From the NCBI GenBank assembly GCA_025453605.1, contig JALOPZ010000001.1:491042-555041 (forward strand): a stretch of DNA of 64,000 nt, written 5' to 3'. Position 1 is the stretch's first letter, and the number at the start of each line of letters is the position of its first letter. The notes beneath the pieces were generated by a model that searched no databases, was not told the DNA's origin, and saw only the letters and a list, made by a program, of their open reading frames with translations. This document shows, one piece after another, positions 33,741 through 43,038 of the stretch. The DNA comes from Candidatus Margulisiibacteriota bacterium. Lineage in GTDB: Bacteria > Margulisbacteria > WOR-1 > O2-12-FULL-45-9 > XYB2-FULL-48-7. The translations under genes were made by a program, and so were the position numbers.

Positions 33741-33970
33741 TTTGTTTCACGTGAAACCAGCGCGGGTACTGGATCATATCCTCCTTTAAAGAATTGATTG
33801 CAGGTTAATAGCCTTTTTATGCCATATTTTACGCCATTAGTCAACCCGTGGACCTCGATCGCCTCGATCATGTAGTTAGAACATGTTGGGTAGTGCCGGC
33901 ATTGCGCCCGGAGTAGGGGGCTAATTAGTTTTTGGTATATTTTCAGCAAATATATTGCTATTCTTGCCAT
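33728..33970 (-). CDS. yidD: membrane protein insertion efficiency factor YidD
   Basis: An 80-aa protein with the family signature RAQCRHYPTCSNYMIEAIEVHG. It helps YidC insert proteins at the inner membrane. Overlaps with rnpA upstream (13 bp) and yidC downstream (13 bp) show tight coupling. Confidence 0.94.
   Translation of the reverse strand: MARIAIYLLKIYQKLISPLLRAQCRHYPTCSNYMIEAIEVHGLTNGVKYGIKRLLTCNQFFKGGYDPVPALVSRETKWSN
33743..33758. promoter_or_regulatory. second parS site in the yidD 3' end
   Basis: TGTTTCACGTGAAACC matches the parS consensus at 15 of 16 positions. It lies just upstream of the yidC start and encodes VSRET near the yidD C-terminus. It is 1.29 kb from the other site. 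Confidence 0.85.
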
Positions 33971-34290
33971 AATCCGAGTTCCTTTAGGCCGCTCGCCAGT
34001 TGTTCTGTATACCTGTCGTTGGTCGACATCGATCGCGGCTTGATAACCATATCAATATTTTTGGCTATATTATGCTTATTATTCAACAACCAAGCACTCA
34101 TAATCCTTCTTATCCTATTTCTGATCACTGCGTTCCCCAGCTGCTTGGTGCAGATCACCAGCATTCTTGGGTTATTTTGGCCTTCTGTCGCGGAAAAATA
34201 GAGTAGGGGTGTTTTGAATTGGTAGTGTCGGGTTTTGAGTACTCTTTTGATTTCCGTTTCGCTGCTGATCCTGTTTCTTTTAGGGAGCAA
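33958..34290 (-). CDS. rnpA: ribonuclease P protein component
   Basis: A 110-aa basic protein that binds the RNase P RNA. It has the MLPKRNRI start and the RNR box ([16 protein letters not shown]). The start codon is TTG 34290, which lies inside the end of rpmH (11-bp overlap), a known arrangement. Confidence 0.93.
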   Translation of the reverse strand: MLPKRNRISSETEIKRVLKTRHYQFKTPLLYFSATEGQNNPRMLVICTKQLGNAVIRNRIRRIMSAWLLNNKHNIAKNIDMVIKPRSMSTNDRYTEQLASGLKELGLWQE

Positions 34291-34420
34291 GCCTTTTCCT
34301 GCCCTTTTTCCTTCGGCTGGCGATCACGCGCCGGCCGCCTTTTGTTCTCATCTTGACCAGGAAACCGTGCGTTGTCTTCCGGCTTTTCTTATGCGGCTGA
34401 TACGTTCTTTTTGTCGACAT
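34280..34420 (-). CDS. rpmH: 50S ribosomal protein L34
   Basis: A 46-aa basic protein with the L34 signature ([17 protein letters not shown] and a [11 protein letters not shown] motif). The ATG at 34420 follows a near-ideal promoter by 6 nt, so its mRNA is predicted to be leaderless. It heads the rpmH-rnpA-yidD-yidC-khpB-mnmE-folD operon. Confidence 0.96.
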   Translation of the reverse strand: MSTKRTYQPHKKSRKTTHGFLVKMRTKGGRRVIASRRKKGRKRLAP

Positions 34421-34426
34421 AGTTAT

Positions 34427-34455
34427 ATTATACTTTTCGCCGCCCCGGGTGTCAA
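34427..34455 (-). promoter_or_regulatory. consensus promoter of rpmH
   Basis: On the minus strand: TTGACA (34455-34450), 17-bp spacer, TATAAT (34432-34427), then 6 nt to the rpmH ATG. Both hexamers are perfect. The strong promoter so close to the start codon is the clearest leaderless case in the window. Confidence 0.85.
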
Positions 34456-34460
34456 CCGTC

Positions 34461-34488
34461 TTGTTATTTAATTTTTAGGTGATATAAT
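34461..34488 (+). promoter_or_regulatory. extended -10 promoter of dnaA
   Basis: TTGTTA (34461-34466), 16-bp spacer, TGA-TATAAT (34480-34488). The TTG at 34497 is 8 nt and the ATG at 34503 is 14 nt downstream, so the dnaA leader is at most a few bases. Confidence 0.7.
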
Positions 34489-34502
34489 GGCATCTCTTGA
34501 CC

Positions 34503-35867
34503 ATGGCTACCGTCGATATAAACACGATCTGGAACACTGTTCTCCCGTTGTTGGAAAAAAGTCTTAACCGCCCGATCTATGAGGCGCTTATCTCTTCGAC
34601 CAAGCCGTTATCCTTTGGCGCCGGATTGTTCGAGGTCGCCGTTCCCAATCAGGTGGTCAAGGACTGGCTTTCTAAATATTGCGTTACGCTATTGGAGCAG
34701 GAGTTGCTCCCGCTGTTGCCCGGCTTGACCACCGTTAGCTTTGTCGTCGGGCCCGAGTCGCTTTTCTCCACTCCGTTGATCGAAACGGTTGCCGCCCAGC
34801 CGATAAAACCGGGCCCCGCCCTTAATCAATATCTGAACTATCGCTATACATTTGACGCGTTTGTCGTCGGCCACGGGAATCGCTTTGCCCACGCTGCCGC
34901 CATGGCCGTGGCCGAAAGCCCGGCGACCGCCTACAATCCTTTTTTCCTTTACGGCGGGGTCGGGCTGGGGAAAACCCATTTGATGCAGTCGATCGGCCAC
35001 CGGGTGATGCAAAAGAATCCCCGCGCCAAGATCCTTTACACGACGTCGGAAATGTTCACCAATGAACTGATCAACTCGATTCGCGACGACAAAGCTGTCC
35101 AGTTCCGTAATAAATTCCGGAACATCGACATCCTGATGGTCGACGACGTTCAGTTCATCGCCGGCAAAGAGCGGACACAGGAAGAGTTTTTCCATACATT
35201 TAATTCACTCTATGAAGCGCACAAGCAGATCGTGCTCAGCTCCGACCGGCCGCCCAAAGAAATGACCACCCTGGAAGAGCGGCTTCGCTCGCGCTTTGAG
35301 TGGGGCCTGACGGCCGATGTCCAGCCCCCGGACTTTGAGACCCGCATGGCCATTCTGAAAAAGAAGGCGGAGATCAGCGGGATCGTTGTTTCCGACGATC
35401 TTTTGGCGGTAATTGCCAGCCGGATCATTTCTAATATCCGCAAACTGGAGGGGGCGCTGATCCGGGTGGTGGCCTTTTCCTCGTTGACCAATCGAGAGAT
35501 CAATATTGCGCTGGTCGATCAGGTCTTAAAGGATATTTCCACACCGGACAGAGAAGCGCTGAACATCTCGATCGACCTGATCAAAAAGATCACGGCCGAG
35601 CACTTTAATCTCCGGATCGAGGACCTCTCCGCTAAAGTCCGGACCGAAAAGATCGCGACCGCCCGGCAGGTCGCCATGTTCCTGGCCCGGGAGTTGACCG
35701 GCGCCTCTCTGCCCAAGATCGGGGATGAATTTGGTGGGCGGGACCACACAACCGTGCTGCATGCCTGTGAAAAGATCAAGACCAAGCAGAAGAAAGACAG
35801 CAGCCTGGCCGACTCGGTCCGGAGTATCTCGACCCTGGTAAAGAAATACACACCCTCGGCTGTTTAA
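34503..35867 (+). CDS. dnaA: chromosomal replication initiator protein DnaA
   Basis: A 454-aa initiator (456 if the TTG at 34497 is used). Domain I is about 1-80; the AAA+ domain has Walker A GGVGLGKTHL, Walker B ILMVDDVQFI and sensor RLRSRFEWGL; domain IV has the DNA-binding signature FGGRDHTTVLHA. It opens the origin by binding TTATCCACA boxes. dnaN follows after 177 bp. ATG is preferred as a good codon close to the predicted transcript start; neither start has a Shine-Dalgarno site. Confidence 0.98.
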   Translation: MATVDINTIWNTVLPLLEKSLNRPIYEALISSTKPLSFGAGLFEVAVPNQVVKDWLSKYCVTLLEQELLPLLPGLTTVSFVVGPESLFSTPLIETVAAQPIKPGPALNQYLNYRYTFDAFVVGHGNRFAHAAAMAVAESPATAYNPFFLYGGVGLGKTHLMQSIGHRVMQKNPRAKILYTTSEMFTNELINSIRDDKAVQFRNKFRNIDILMVDDVQFIAGKERTQEEFFHTFNSLYEAHKQIVLSSDRPPKEMTTLEERLRSRFEWGLTADVQPPDFETRMAILKKKAEISGIVVSDDLLAVIASRIISNIRKLEGALIRVVAFSSLTNREINIALVDQVLKDISTPDREALNISIDLIKKITAEHFNLRIEDLSAKVRTEKIATARQVAMFLARELTGASLPKIGDEFGGRDHTTVLHACEKIKTKQKKDSSLADSVRSISTLVKKYTPSAV

Positions 35868-36044
35868 AACTTTCCGGTGCGAAGTTGCGCACAGTTTTTA
35901 TGCCCGGTTGTGGATTTCCGGTGGTTTCTTTTGGCGTATTCGTGGCGTTTAATCGACTTATTAACATGTTAACAGGCTCTGTTACTACTATTCTATTTAT
36001 ATTATAATAGATAGAGTTGTTGGATAACCCAAAAAGGGGGACAT
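35868..36044 (+). other. dnaA-dnaN intergenic region, possible origin DNA
   Basis: A 177-bp gap. It holds one imperfect DnaA box (TGTGGATTT, 35909-35917), the 12-bp palindrome TTAACATGTTAA (35961-35972) and an AT-rich stretch at about 35950-36010. A TATAAT at 36003-36008 probably starts the dnaN transcript, whose leader ends in an AAAAAGGGGG ribosome binding site. Only weak boxes are present, so it competes poorly with the array at 31068 as the DnaA-binding part of the origin, though it could be the unwinding element. Confidence 0.5.
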
Positions 36045-37184
36045 ATGGAATTTAATTGTGAAAAAAAGGAGCTGCAGACCGGGGTATCCATGATCGAGAA
36101 GATCGTTTCTACCCGCAGCACACTGCCGATAATCGGCAACCTATTATTCGAGGCGCAAAAGAACAGCATTAAGATCTCGGCCAACAACCTGGAGATCGGC
36201 ATGGAGCTTTCGATCAAGGCGACAGTCAGCAAAGAAGGCTCCGCCTTGCTGCCGGCAAAAACATTGAGCGGCATAGTTTCCAAGTTACCAGAAACAAAGA
36301 TCGGGTTTAAACTGGGCGAGAACAGCACGATCAAGATCAACTATGATCAATCACATTTTAACCTGCACGCGCTGCCGGCCGATGAATTCCCCGCTTTGAA
36401 TAAGGTTAAAGAGGGAAAAACATTCAACATCAGCCCGGAAACTCTGCACAGCATGATCAAGCAAACTATTTTTGCCGTGTCCGGCAGCGAAGAAAAATAC
36501 GTTCTGACCGGCGTTCTCCTTGAGGCGGGCAAAAGCTCACAGGCCGGCGATCAGACCAATGTCCGGCTGGTCGCGACCGATGGCTATCGGTTGGCCAAGC
36601 GGGGGGAGAAGATCGAATTAAAGAGCGATCCAGGGATCAGCGTGATCGTCCCGGCCAAAGCGCTGAGCGAACTGGCCAAAATAATCGATGGCCGGGATAA
36701 GGGCGAAGTCAAGATCCATGTTTCCAACGAGCAGATCAGTTTTCGTTATGATGACGTTTATCTGGTCTCCCGGCTGATCCAGGGGCAATTCCCTGATTAC
36801 CGGCAGGTCATCCCCAAGAAAAGCGCGACCAAGATCACCTTATCGGCCAGCGAGATGCTGCGCGCGGCGGAGCGCGCGGCGGTGATCGCTGCCGGATCGG
36901 CCAATGTTTCGGCTTTTGAGGTCAGGGGGGGCAAATTGTATATTACCGCGAACACACCGGACGTTGGCAGTGTGACGGAAGTGATCGCCGCCGATGTTAA
37001 AGGAGTGGAAAAAGCCCGGGTTTCTTTCAACATCAGATTGATCACCGATGTTTTGAACGTGATCGACGCTGAAATGGTAACGCTGGAGTTGGGCGAAGGC
37101 TTGAGCCCGGGCGTGATCAAGCCGGAAGGCCAAACAGAATATCTCTACATCGTTATGCCGATCCGGACCCAGGAGGCGGCTTAG
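36045..37184 (+). CDS. dnaN: DNA polymerase III sliding clamp beta subunit
   Basis: A 379-aa clamp with three repeated domains. Visible features are the STRSTLPIIGNLLF start region, TDGYRLAKR and the C-terminal VIKPEGQTEYLYIVMPIR ending. It tethers polymerase III to DNA. A strong GGGGG ribosome binding site lies 5 bp before the ATG. The stop shares a base with the next start. Confidence 0.97.
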   Translation: MEFNCEKKELQTGVSMIEKIVSTRSTLPIIGNLLFEAQKNSIKISANNLEIGMELSIKATVSKEGSALLPAKTLSGIVSKLPETKIGFKLGENSTIKINYDQSHFNLHALPADEFPALNKVKEGKTFNISPETLHSMIKQTIFAVSGSEEKYVLTGVLLEAGKSSQAGDQTNVRLVATDGYRLAKRGEKIELKSDPGISVIVPAKALSELAKIIDGRDKGEVKIHVSNEQISFRYDDVYLVSRLIQGQFPDYRQVIPKKSATKITLSASEMLRAAERAAVIAAGSANVSAFEVRGGKLYITANTPDVGSVTEVIAADVKGVEKARVSFNIRLITDVLNVIDAEMVTLELGEGLSPGVIKPEGQTEYLYIVMPIRTQEAA

Positions 37185-37471
37185 TGACCCAAAAGATCCG
37201 CGAAATATTTTTGCAGATCGACGGCTCATTGGGCGGCGTTGTAAAGAGCTGTCAGTTGTTGAGCCTCTGGTCGGAGATCGTGGACGAAAGGATCGGGCGG
37301 AACACCGAGCCGATCAGGATCCGCGACCGGGTCCTGCACATTGCCGCGAAAACCCCGGTTTGGGCGCAGGAGCTGACATTCCTAAAAAGGCAGATCATCC
37401 AAAAATTCAACGAACGGGCGGGTCAGGACGTGATCTCTGACATCCGCTTCAAAGCAACGGAGGTAAATTGA
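37184..37471 (+). CDS. dciA: DciA-like protein (DUF721)
   Basis: A 95-aa protein with the DUF721/DciA pattern: LLSLWSEIVDERIGRNTEPIRI, then a VLHIAAKTPVWAQELTFLKRQII helix. DciA loads or assists the DnaB replicative helicase in bacteria lacking DnaC, which fits its place between dnaN and gyrB. The GTG start overlaps the dnaN stop by one base. Confidence 0.85.
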   Translation: MTQKIREIFLQIDGSLGGVVKSCQLLSLWSEIVDERIGRNTEPIRIRDRVLHIAAKTPVWAQELTFLKRQIIQKFNERAGQDVISDIRFKATEVN

Positions 37472-39435
37472 TGGCAAGGGAGAAGGGAACGGCAGGCTAT
37501 GACGCCTCCAGCATAAAGATCCTGGGCGGGATCGACGCGGTTAGAATGCGCCCCGGGATGTATATTGGATCGACCGGAAAACCCGGACTGCACCACATGA
37601 TCTACGAGGTCGTCGATAACAGCGTCGATGAAGCGCTGGCCGGCCACTGCGATACGATCACCGTTACTATCCACAAAGATAACTCCGTTTCGGTCGAAGA
37701 TAACGGTCGCGGGATCCCTTTTGATATTCACCCGGAAACAAAACGGCCGGCCGCCGAGGTTGTTTTGACCACGCTGCACGCCGGGGGGAAATTTGGCGAT
37801 TCGGTCTACAAAGTTTCCGGCGGCTTGCACGGGGTGGGGGTCTCGGTCGTTAACGCGCTTTCCGAGTGGATGGATGCCGAGATCTATCGCGAAGGGAAAG
37901 CATACTTCCAGCATTTTGACATCGGCGAGCCGAAAAAAGAAAAGATCACGCCGGCTAAGGATAAGGAGCGGACCGGCACAGTGATCACCTTCCTGCCGGA
38001 CAAGAAGATCTTTGACGATATTATTTTTGAATACGAAACCGTTAAGCACCGCCTCCAGGAAGTCGCCTTCCTGAACAAAGGCTTAAAGATAATCCTGGCC
38101 GACGAGCGGGGGAAGAAAGAGCCGGAAACTTTTCATTACGAGGGCGGGCTGATCGAGTTTGTAAAACACCTGAACAAAGGGAAGGAAGCAATGTATTCCC
38201 CGCCGGCGATCTTCATGTCCGACAAGGACAACACCTACGTTGAGATCGCCCTGCAGCATTGTAAAGAGTATTACGACGAGAATATTTTCTCGTACGTCAA
38301 CTGTATCCGGACCCGCGAGGGCGGCACCCACCTGGTCGGTTTTAAGTCGGGCTTAACAAAGGCGATCAATAATTTTGCCAAAAAGAACAGCCTGTTAAAA
38401 GAGAATGAATCGCTGGCCGGCGAAGATGTCCGCGAGGGGTTGACCTGCGTGATTAATCTGCGCATTGCCAATCCGCAATTCGAAGGGCAGACCAAGACCA
38501 AGCTGGGCAACAGCGAGCTGAAAGGACTGATCGACTCGATCACGATCGACGGGTTAGGGGCTTATCTGGATAAAAATCCGGCCGCCGCTCGGGCGATCAT
38601 TGACAAGTCATTGTTGGCCTTCCGGGTCCGCGCGGCCGCCCGCAAAGCGCAGGAGCTGGAGCGGAAAAAATCGGCCCTCGATACCGCCACGCTCCCCGGC
38701 AAGCTGGCCGACTGCTCCGAGTCCGATCCGTCAAAATGTGAGATCTTCATCGTTGAAGGGGACAGCGCCGGCGGCTCGGCCAAGCAGGGGCGGGACCGCC
38801 GTTTTCAGGCCATTCTGCCGCTCCGCGGCAAGATCCTGAACGTCGAAAAAGCGCGGCTCGATAAGATCCTGGCTAATAATGAGATCCGGACGCTGATCAC
38901 CGCGATCGGGCCCGGGGTCGTGACCGCCCTCAAAGGGGACGGGAACGGCGACGCCGAGGTCGAGCTGACGCCGGAGGAGCTCCAGAAGCGGCTCCGTTAT
39001 CACAAGATCATCCTCCTCTGCGACGCCGACGTTGACGGGGCGCATATTCGGACGCTGATCCTGACCTTCTTTTACCGCTACGCCAGGGAACTGGTCGAGA
39101 ACGGCCATTTATACATCGCCCAGCCGCCGCTCTACCTGTTAAAAAAGAACAAGGCGCAGCACTGGCTCCACTCGGACGCCGAGCTGGAGAAGAAGCTCAA
39201 AGAGATCGGCAAGGAAGGGATCAGCCTGCAGCGTTATAAAGGCTTAGGCGAAATGAATGCCGAACAGCTCTGGGAAACGACCTTGAACCCGGAGACCAGG
39301 ACAATGCTCCAGGTCAAATTAGAGGACGCCGAGACCGCGGACGAGATCTTTACGATCCTGATGGGGTCGGAGGTCGAACCGCGCCGCGCCTTCATTGAAC
39401 AGAACGCTAAATTAGTAAAGAGGTTGGACGTATAA
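37471..39435 (+). CDS. gyrB: DNA gyrase subunit B
   Basis: A 654-aa ATPase subunit of the GHKL type ([36 protein letters not shown]) with TOPRIM motifs [15 protein letters not shown] and [12 protein letters not shown]. The ATG at 37471 is chosen because GGAGGT lies 6 bp before it. The length suits a gyrase B without the proteobacterial insertion. It overlaps gyrA by one base. Confidence 0.98.
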   Translation: MAREKGTAGYDASSIKILGGIDAVRMRPGMYIGSTGKPGLHHMIYEVVDNSVDEALAGHCDTITVTIHKDNSVSVEDNGRGIPFDIHPETKRPAAEVVLTTLHAGGKFGDSVYKVSGGLHGVGVSVVNALSEWMDAEIYREGKAYFQHFDIGEPKKEKITPAKDKERTGTVITFLPDKKIFDDIIFEYETVKHRLQEVAFLNKGLKIILADERGKKEPETFHYEGGLIEFVKHLNKGKEAMYSPPAIFMSDKDNTYVEIALQHCKEYYDENIFSYVNCIRTREGGTHLVGFKSGLTKAINNFAKKNSLLKENESLAGEDVREGLTCVINLRIANPQFEGQTKTKLGNSELKGLIDSITIDGLGAYLDKNPAAARAIIDKSLLAFRVRAAARKAQELERKKSALDTATLPGKLADCSESDPSKCEIFIVEGDSAGGSAKQGRDRRFQAILPLRGKILNVEKARLDKILANNEIRTLITAIGPGVVTALKGDGNGDAEVELTPEELQKRLRYHKIILLCDADVDGAHIRTLILTFFYRYARELVENGHLYIAQPPLYLLKKNKAQHWLHSDAELEKKLKEIGKEGISLQRYKGLGEMNAEQLWETTLNPETRTMLQVKLEDAETADEIFTILMGSEVEPRRAFIEQNAKLVKRLDV

Positions 39436-42029
39436 TGGCGCTTAAAAAAAGAAAAATGAAAGAAGGCCCGATCGAAGCGACGCCAGCCAAGCTGGAGGCC
39501 GGACTGCTCCCGACCACGATCGAACACGAGATGAAGTCGTCGTACATCGATTACGCGATGTCGGTCATCGTCGGCCGGGCGCTCCCCGATGTCCGTGACG
39601 GTTTTAAGCCGGTCCACCGCCGGATCCTGTTCGCGATGGACGAGCTCGGCCTGCAGCCGGGCAAGCCGTACAAAAAGTCGGCCCGCGTCGTCGGTGAAGT
39701 CTTAGGTAAATACCACCCGCACGGCGACACGGCCGTTTACGACGCGATGGTCCGGATGGCGCAGGATTTCTCGCTCCGTTACATGATGGTCGACGGCCAG
39801 GGCAACATGGGAAGCGTCGACGGCGACTCGCCGGCGGCGATGCGCTACACCGAGGCCCGCCTCTCCAAATTCGCGGTTGAGATGCTCGCCGACATTGAAA
39901 AAGAGACGGTCGACTTTGGCCCGAACTTTGACGAATCGCTGCAGGAACCGCTGGTGCTGCCGTCCAAGCTCCCCAACCTGTTGATCAACGGGTCTTCCGG
40001 TATCGCCGTCGGCATGGCGACGAACATCCCCCCAAATAACCTGGGCGAGATCGTCGATGGGCTGGTCAGGCTGATCGATGAGCCGGAAACGACGATCGAC
40101 TCCCTGATGCAGGTCGTTAAAGGTCCGGATTTCCCGACGGGCGGGTTGATCTGCGGCAAGCAAGGGATCAAGGACGCATATACGACCGGCCGCGGCCTGC
40201 TGACGCTGCGCGCCCGCTACGATGTCGAACGGGCCAAAGCCGGCAAGGAAGCGATAATTTTCACCGAGATCCCGTACATGGTCAACAAGGCGGAGATGAT
40301 CGAACAGATCGCGGAACTGGTCAAGGACAAGAAGATCCAGGGGATCTCCGACCTGCGCGACGAATCGGACCGCGACGGAATGCGGATCTATGTCGAGCTA
40401 AAACGCGACGCCAGCCGCGAGGTCGTGCTCAACCAGCTCTTTAAACACTGTAACCTGCAGACGACATTCGGCGTCAACATGGTCGCCCTGGTCGACGGGC
40501 AGCCCCGGCTCCTTAACCTGAAAGAAATGATGGTCGAGTTCATCAAGCACCGCGAGGTAGTCGTTACCCGGCGGACAAAGTACGAACTGCGCCGGGCGGA
40601 AGAACAGGCGCATATCCTCGAAGGATTGGTGATCTGCGTCTCCAATATCGACGCGATCGTCAATCTGATCAAGAAGGCGAAGAACGTTGACGAAGCGCGC
40701 GAGGCGCTGATCAAAAAGTTCGACCTTTCCCGGATCCAGGCGCAGGCCATTCTCGACCTGAAACTGCAGCGGCTAACCGCTCTCGAAAGATTTAAGATCG
40801 AAGAAGAGCTTAAGGCGCTCAAGAAGCTGATCGGCGAGCTCAAGGAGATACTGGCCAGCCGGAAAAAGCTGATGGGGCTCGTCAAGAAAGAGCTGGCCGA
40901 GGTGCGGGAAAAATACGGCGACAAGCGGCGGACCGATATCGCCGCGGCGGCCGAAGAGATCGACATCGAGCAGCTGATCCCGGTCATGGAGGTCGCCGTA
41001 CTGATCACCCGCGACGGTTACGTTAAGCGGGTTCCGGTCTCCTCGTTCAAGTCCCAGCTCCGCGGCGGGCGCGGGGTCTCGGGGATGAGCACGCGGGAAG
41101 AGGACCAGATCGAGAATATTTTTACCGCCTCCACCCACGCGTTCGTGGTTTTCTTTACGAACATGGGGCGGGTGTTTAAATTGAAGGTTTATGACCTGCC
41201 GGAAGCCAGCCGCGCCGGCAAAGGGCAGGCCATCGCCCAGGTGCTCCAGGTTGGGCAGGGAGAGACGGTGACCGCGGCGGTGCCGGTCAACGACTTTGAA
41301 AAGAAGACCTTCCTGATGATGTGCACCCGGAACGGAATGGTCAAAAAAGTCCCGCTGGAAGATTTTGCCAATATTCGCCGCAACGGGATAATCGCGATCA
41401 AGCTCAAGGATAAGGACGAGCTCCGCTGGGTTTCGGAAACTGACGGGAAAAGAGAGGTCATTCTCGGCGCGGCCAGCGGCCTGATGATCCGCTTCTCGGA
41501 AAAAACGGTGCGCCCGATGGGCCGGGCCGCCTCGGGCGTCCGCGGCATACGCTTAAAAGACAAAGATAAGGTCGTTTCGATGGACATCATCACTGACGGC
41601 GGCGATTTGTTGGTCATTTCGGACAACGGATTCGGCAAACGGATGAAGTTGAGCGAGTTTTCCGCCCAGAACCGCGGCGGCAAGGGGCACATCGCGATCA
41701 AACTGCGCGACAAGGACACGGTCTCGCAAATGAAGATCATCCAGGCCAAGGACGAGTTGTTGTTCGTGACCGCCAACGGCACGCTCAGCCGCCAGAAAGC
41801 GGCCGGGATCAGCACTCAGGGGCGCTACGCTAAGGGGGTCCGGATCCAGCGGGTTGACGACGGAGACCGGATCGTTGACCTGGCCCGGGTGGTCAATGAA
41901 GAGGAAGCGGCCGAAGTGCTCGAGGAAGCGGTCAAGAAGGAAGAAGAGCGCAAAGAAGAGCTGCTCGAAAAGATCAAGGAAGAGCGCGCCAAGCTCCCGA
42001 TCAAGCGGACCAGAAAAAGAAAAGACTAG
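39435..42029 (+). CDS. gyrA: DNA gyrase subunit A
   Basis: An 864-aa breakage-reunion subunit with catalytic Tyr138 ([10 protein letters not shown]) and a C-terminal beta-pinwheel whose GyrA-box reads [10 protein letters not shown]. The quinolone-determining region reads [10 protein letters not shown], with Thr99 at the position of E. coli Ser83. The C-terminus is a charged Glu/Lys-rich helix. Pairing with gyrB supports gyrase over topoisomerase IV. It overlaps the convergent thioredoxin-like gene by 4 bp. Confidence 0.97.
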   Translation: MALKKRKMKEGPIEATPAKLEAGLLPTTIEHEMKSSYIDYAMSVIVGRALPDVRDGFKPVHRRILFAMDELGLQPGKPYKKSARVVGEVLGKYHPHGDTAVYDAMVRMAQDFSLRYMMVDGQGNMGSVDGDSPAAMRYTEARLSKFAVEMLADIEKETVDFGPNFDESLQEPLVLPSKLPNLLINGSSGIAVGMATNIPPNNLGEIVDGLVRLIDEPETTIDSLMQVVKGPDFPTGGLICGKQGIKDAYTTGRGLLTLRARYDVERAKAGKEAIIFTEIPYMVNKAEMIEQIAELVKDKKIQGISDLRDESDRDGMRIYVELKRDASREVVLNQLFKHCNLQTTFGVNMVALVDGQPRLLNLKEMMVEFIKHREVVVTRRTKYELRRAEEQAHILEGLVICVSNIDAIVNLIKKAKNVDEAREALIKKFDLSRIQAQAILDLKLQRLTALERFKIEEELKALKKLIGELKEILASRKKLMGLVKKELAEVREKYGDKRRTDIAAAAEEIDIEQLIPVMEVAVLITRDGYVKRVPVSSFKSQLRGGRGVSGMSTREEDQIENIFTASTHAFVVFFTNMGRVFKLKVYDLPEASRAGKGQAIAQVLQVGQGETVTAAVPVNDFEKKTFLMMCTRNGMVKKVPLEDFANIRRNGIIAIKLKDKDELRWVSETDGKREVILGAASGLMIRFSEKTVRPMGRAASGVRGIRLKDKDKVVSMDIITDGGDLLVISDNGFGKRMKLSEFSAQNRGGKGHIAIKLRDKDTVSQMKIIQAKDELLFVTANGTLSRQKAAGISTQGRYAKGVRIQRVDDGDRIVDLARVVNEEEAAEVLEEAVKKEEERKEELLEKIKEERAKLPIKRTRKRKD

Positions 42030-42445
42030 TTGGCGCTGATCGTTTTCAGGACGCCCAGGATCTCAGCCTTGTCCCAGTAGCCGTCGTGCTTGGCCCGGAC
42101 CGCGCCGCCCGGGGTCAGGATCACGACCGCCGGGAACTCGGTCACGCCGTAGTATTCGGCCATTTGTGGCTCGTCGTCGATATTGATCAGGCGGATCGCC
42201 ACTTTATCTTTCAGCTCCCGCGATAATTCACGCGAGACGTAGATCGCCAGGTCCGATTCGCTGTCCCCCTTGCGGAACAAGGTGATAACCTTAGGGAGGG
42301 GGGCCGGTTTTACGGCGGTTGCTTCTGGCGTCCCCTGGGCCGGGACTGTTTCAACTGGCTGGGAGCCGGCGCGCACATACCAGAACGCTAAACCGAGCAA
42401 CACCGCGATAACGGCAACGATCAGAAACAATTGAGGCTTGCGCAT
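42026..42445 (-). CDS. membrane-anchored thioredoxin-fold protein without CxxC
   Basis: A 139-aa protein. Residues 7-27 form an anchor or signal segment, followed by a Pro/Ala-rich linker and a thioredoxin-like domain: [13 protein letters not shown] where CxxC would be, [23 protein letters not shown] with the cis-Pro motif, and [14 protein letters not shown]. With no cysteines it cannot do redox work and may bind protein. An AGGAGGT ribosome binding site and a TGC-TATAAT -10 (42481-42473) lie upstream. Confidence 0.75.
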   Translation of the reverse strand: MRKPQLFLIVAVIAVLLGLAFWYVRAGSQPVETVPAQGTPEATAVKPAPLPKVITLFRKGDSESDLAIYVSRELSRELKDKVAIRLINIDDEPQMAEYYGVTEFPAVVILTPGGAVRAKHDGYWDKAEILGVLKTISAN

Positions 42446-42472
42446 TTGAATTTACCTCCTGGATTTTCTCGG

Positions 42473-42481
42473 ATTATAGCA
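42473..42481 (-). promoter_or_regulatory. promoter of the thioredoxin-fold gene
   Basis: Extended -10 TGC-TATAAT on the minus strand. It leaves a leader of about 20 nt with an AGGAGGT ribosome binding site before the ATG at 42445. Confidence 0.6.
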
Positions 42482-42513
42482 TTTGTCCGACCGGTGTGGT
42501 AGACTTTTTCGCC

Positions 42514-43038
42514 ATGGTCAAGAAGAAAGGGAAAAAAGTTCCGCTGGGTGCTTTACTGGTCGTTGCCGGCCTCCTGCTCGCCGCCACGGCCGCGTACTAT
42601 CTGTTCACCGTCGAGCCGCCGCCAGCCGCGAACCTGGTAAGGATTTATTTCTTTAGCGGCGACAAATTGATCCCGGTTCCCCGGCCGCTCGCGCCAACGA
42701 CCGCGCCGCTTAAGCAGGCGATCATGGAGCTGCTGGGCGGCCCGCTACCGGACGAGACGGAGCAGGGGGTCAAGACGCTGGTCCCGGCCGGCACCAGGTT
42801 ATTGCATTTATACGTCAAGAACGGCGTCGCGATCCTGAACTTTAACCGCAAGCTGGAAAATTACGGCGGCGGCACCGACCGGATCAAAGGAGTGATCGCC
42901 CAGATAGTTTACACCGCGACCGAAGTAGCGGGGGTGGAAAAAGCCTGGATCTGGATCGAGGGGAATAAAGAGCTCGTGCTTGGCGGCGAGGGGCTGGTCC
43001 TGGATAAGCCGTTAGGCCGGGCCGATCTGCGCCGCTAG
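42514..43038 (+). CDS. GerMN-domain membrane-anchored protein
   Basis: A 174-aa protein with an N-terminal anchor (about 13-35) and a GerMN domain (about 45-160: NLVRIYFFSGDKLIPVPR, PLKQAIMELLGGPLPDE, VAILNFNRKLE, QIVYTATEVAGVEKAWI). The domain is found in spore germination proteins but also in non-sporulating bacteria next to the cell wall; no spore gene is near. ATG 42514 is preferred to a GTG at 42496. The 3' end overlaps gcvPA convergently by 27 bp. Confidence 0.82.
   Translation: MVKKKGKKVPLGALLVVAGLLLAATAAYYLFTVEPPPAANLVRIYFFSGDKLIPVPRPLAPTTAPLKQAIMELLGGPLPDETEQGVKTLVPAGTRLLHLYVKNGVAILNFNRKLENYGGGTDRIKGVIAQIVYTATEVAGVEKAWIWIEGNKELVLGGEGLVLDKPLGRADLRR

Noticed and set aside
34235-34471. 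A 78-aa plus-strand frame over rpmH
   Set aside because: It is antisense to rpmH, which is unmistakable on the minus strand with its own consensus promoter.
35868-36044. The dnaA-dnaN gap as the sole origin
   Set aside because: It has an AT-rich part but only one imperfect DnaA box, whereas a regular array is found at 31068-31117. I keep it as a possible unwinding region.
42500-42514. A leaderless promoter (TAGACT) for the GerMN gene
   Set aside because: TAGACT is 8 nt before the ATG, but there is no TG extension and no -35 at the right distance, so I do not count it with the leaderless set.
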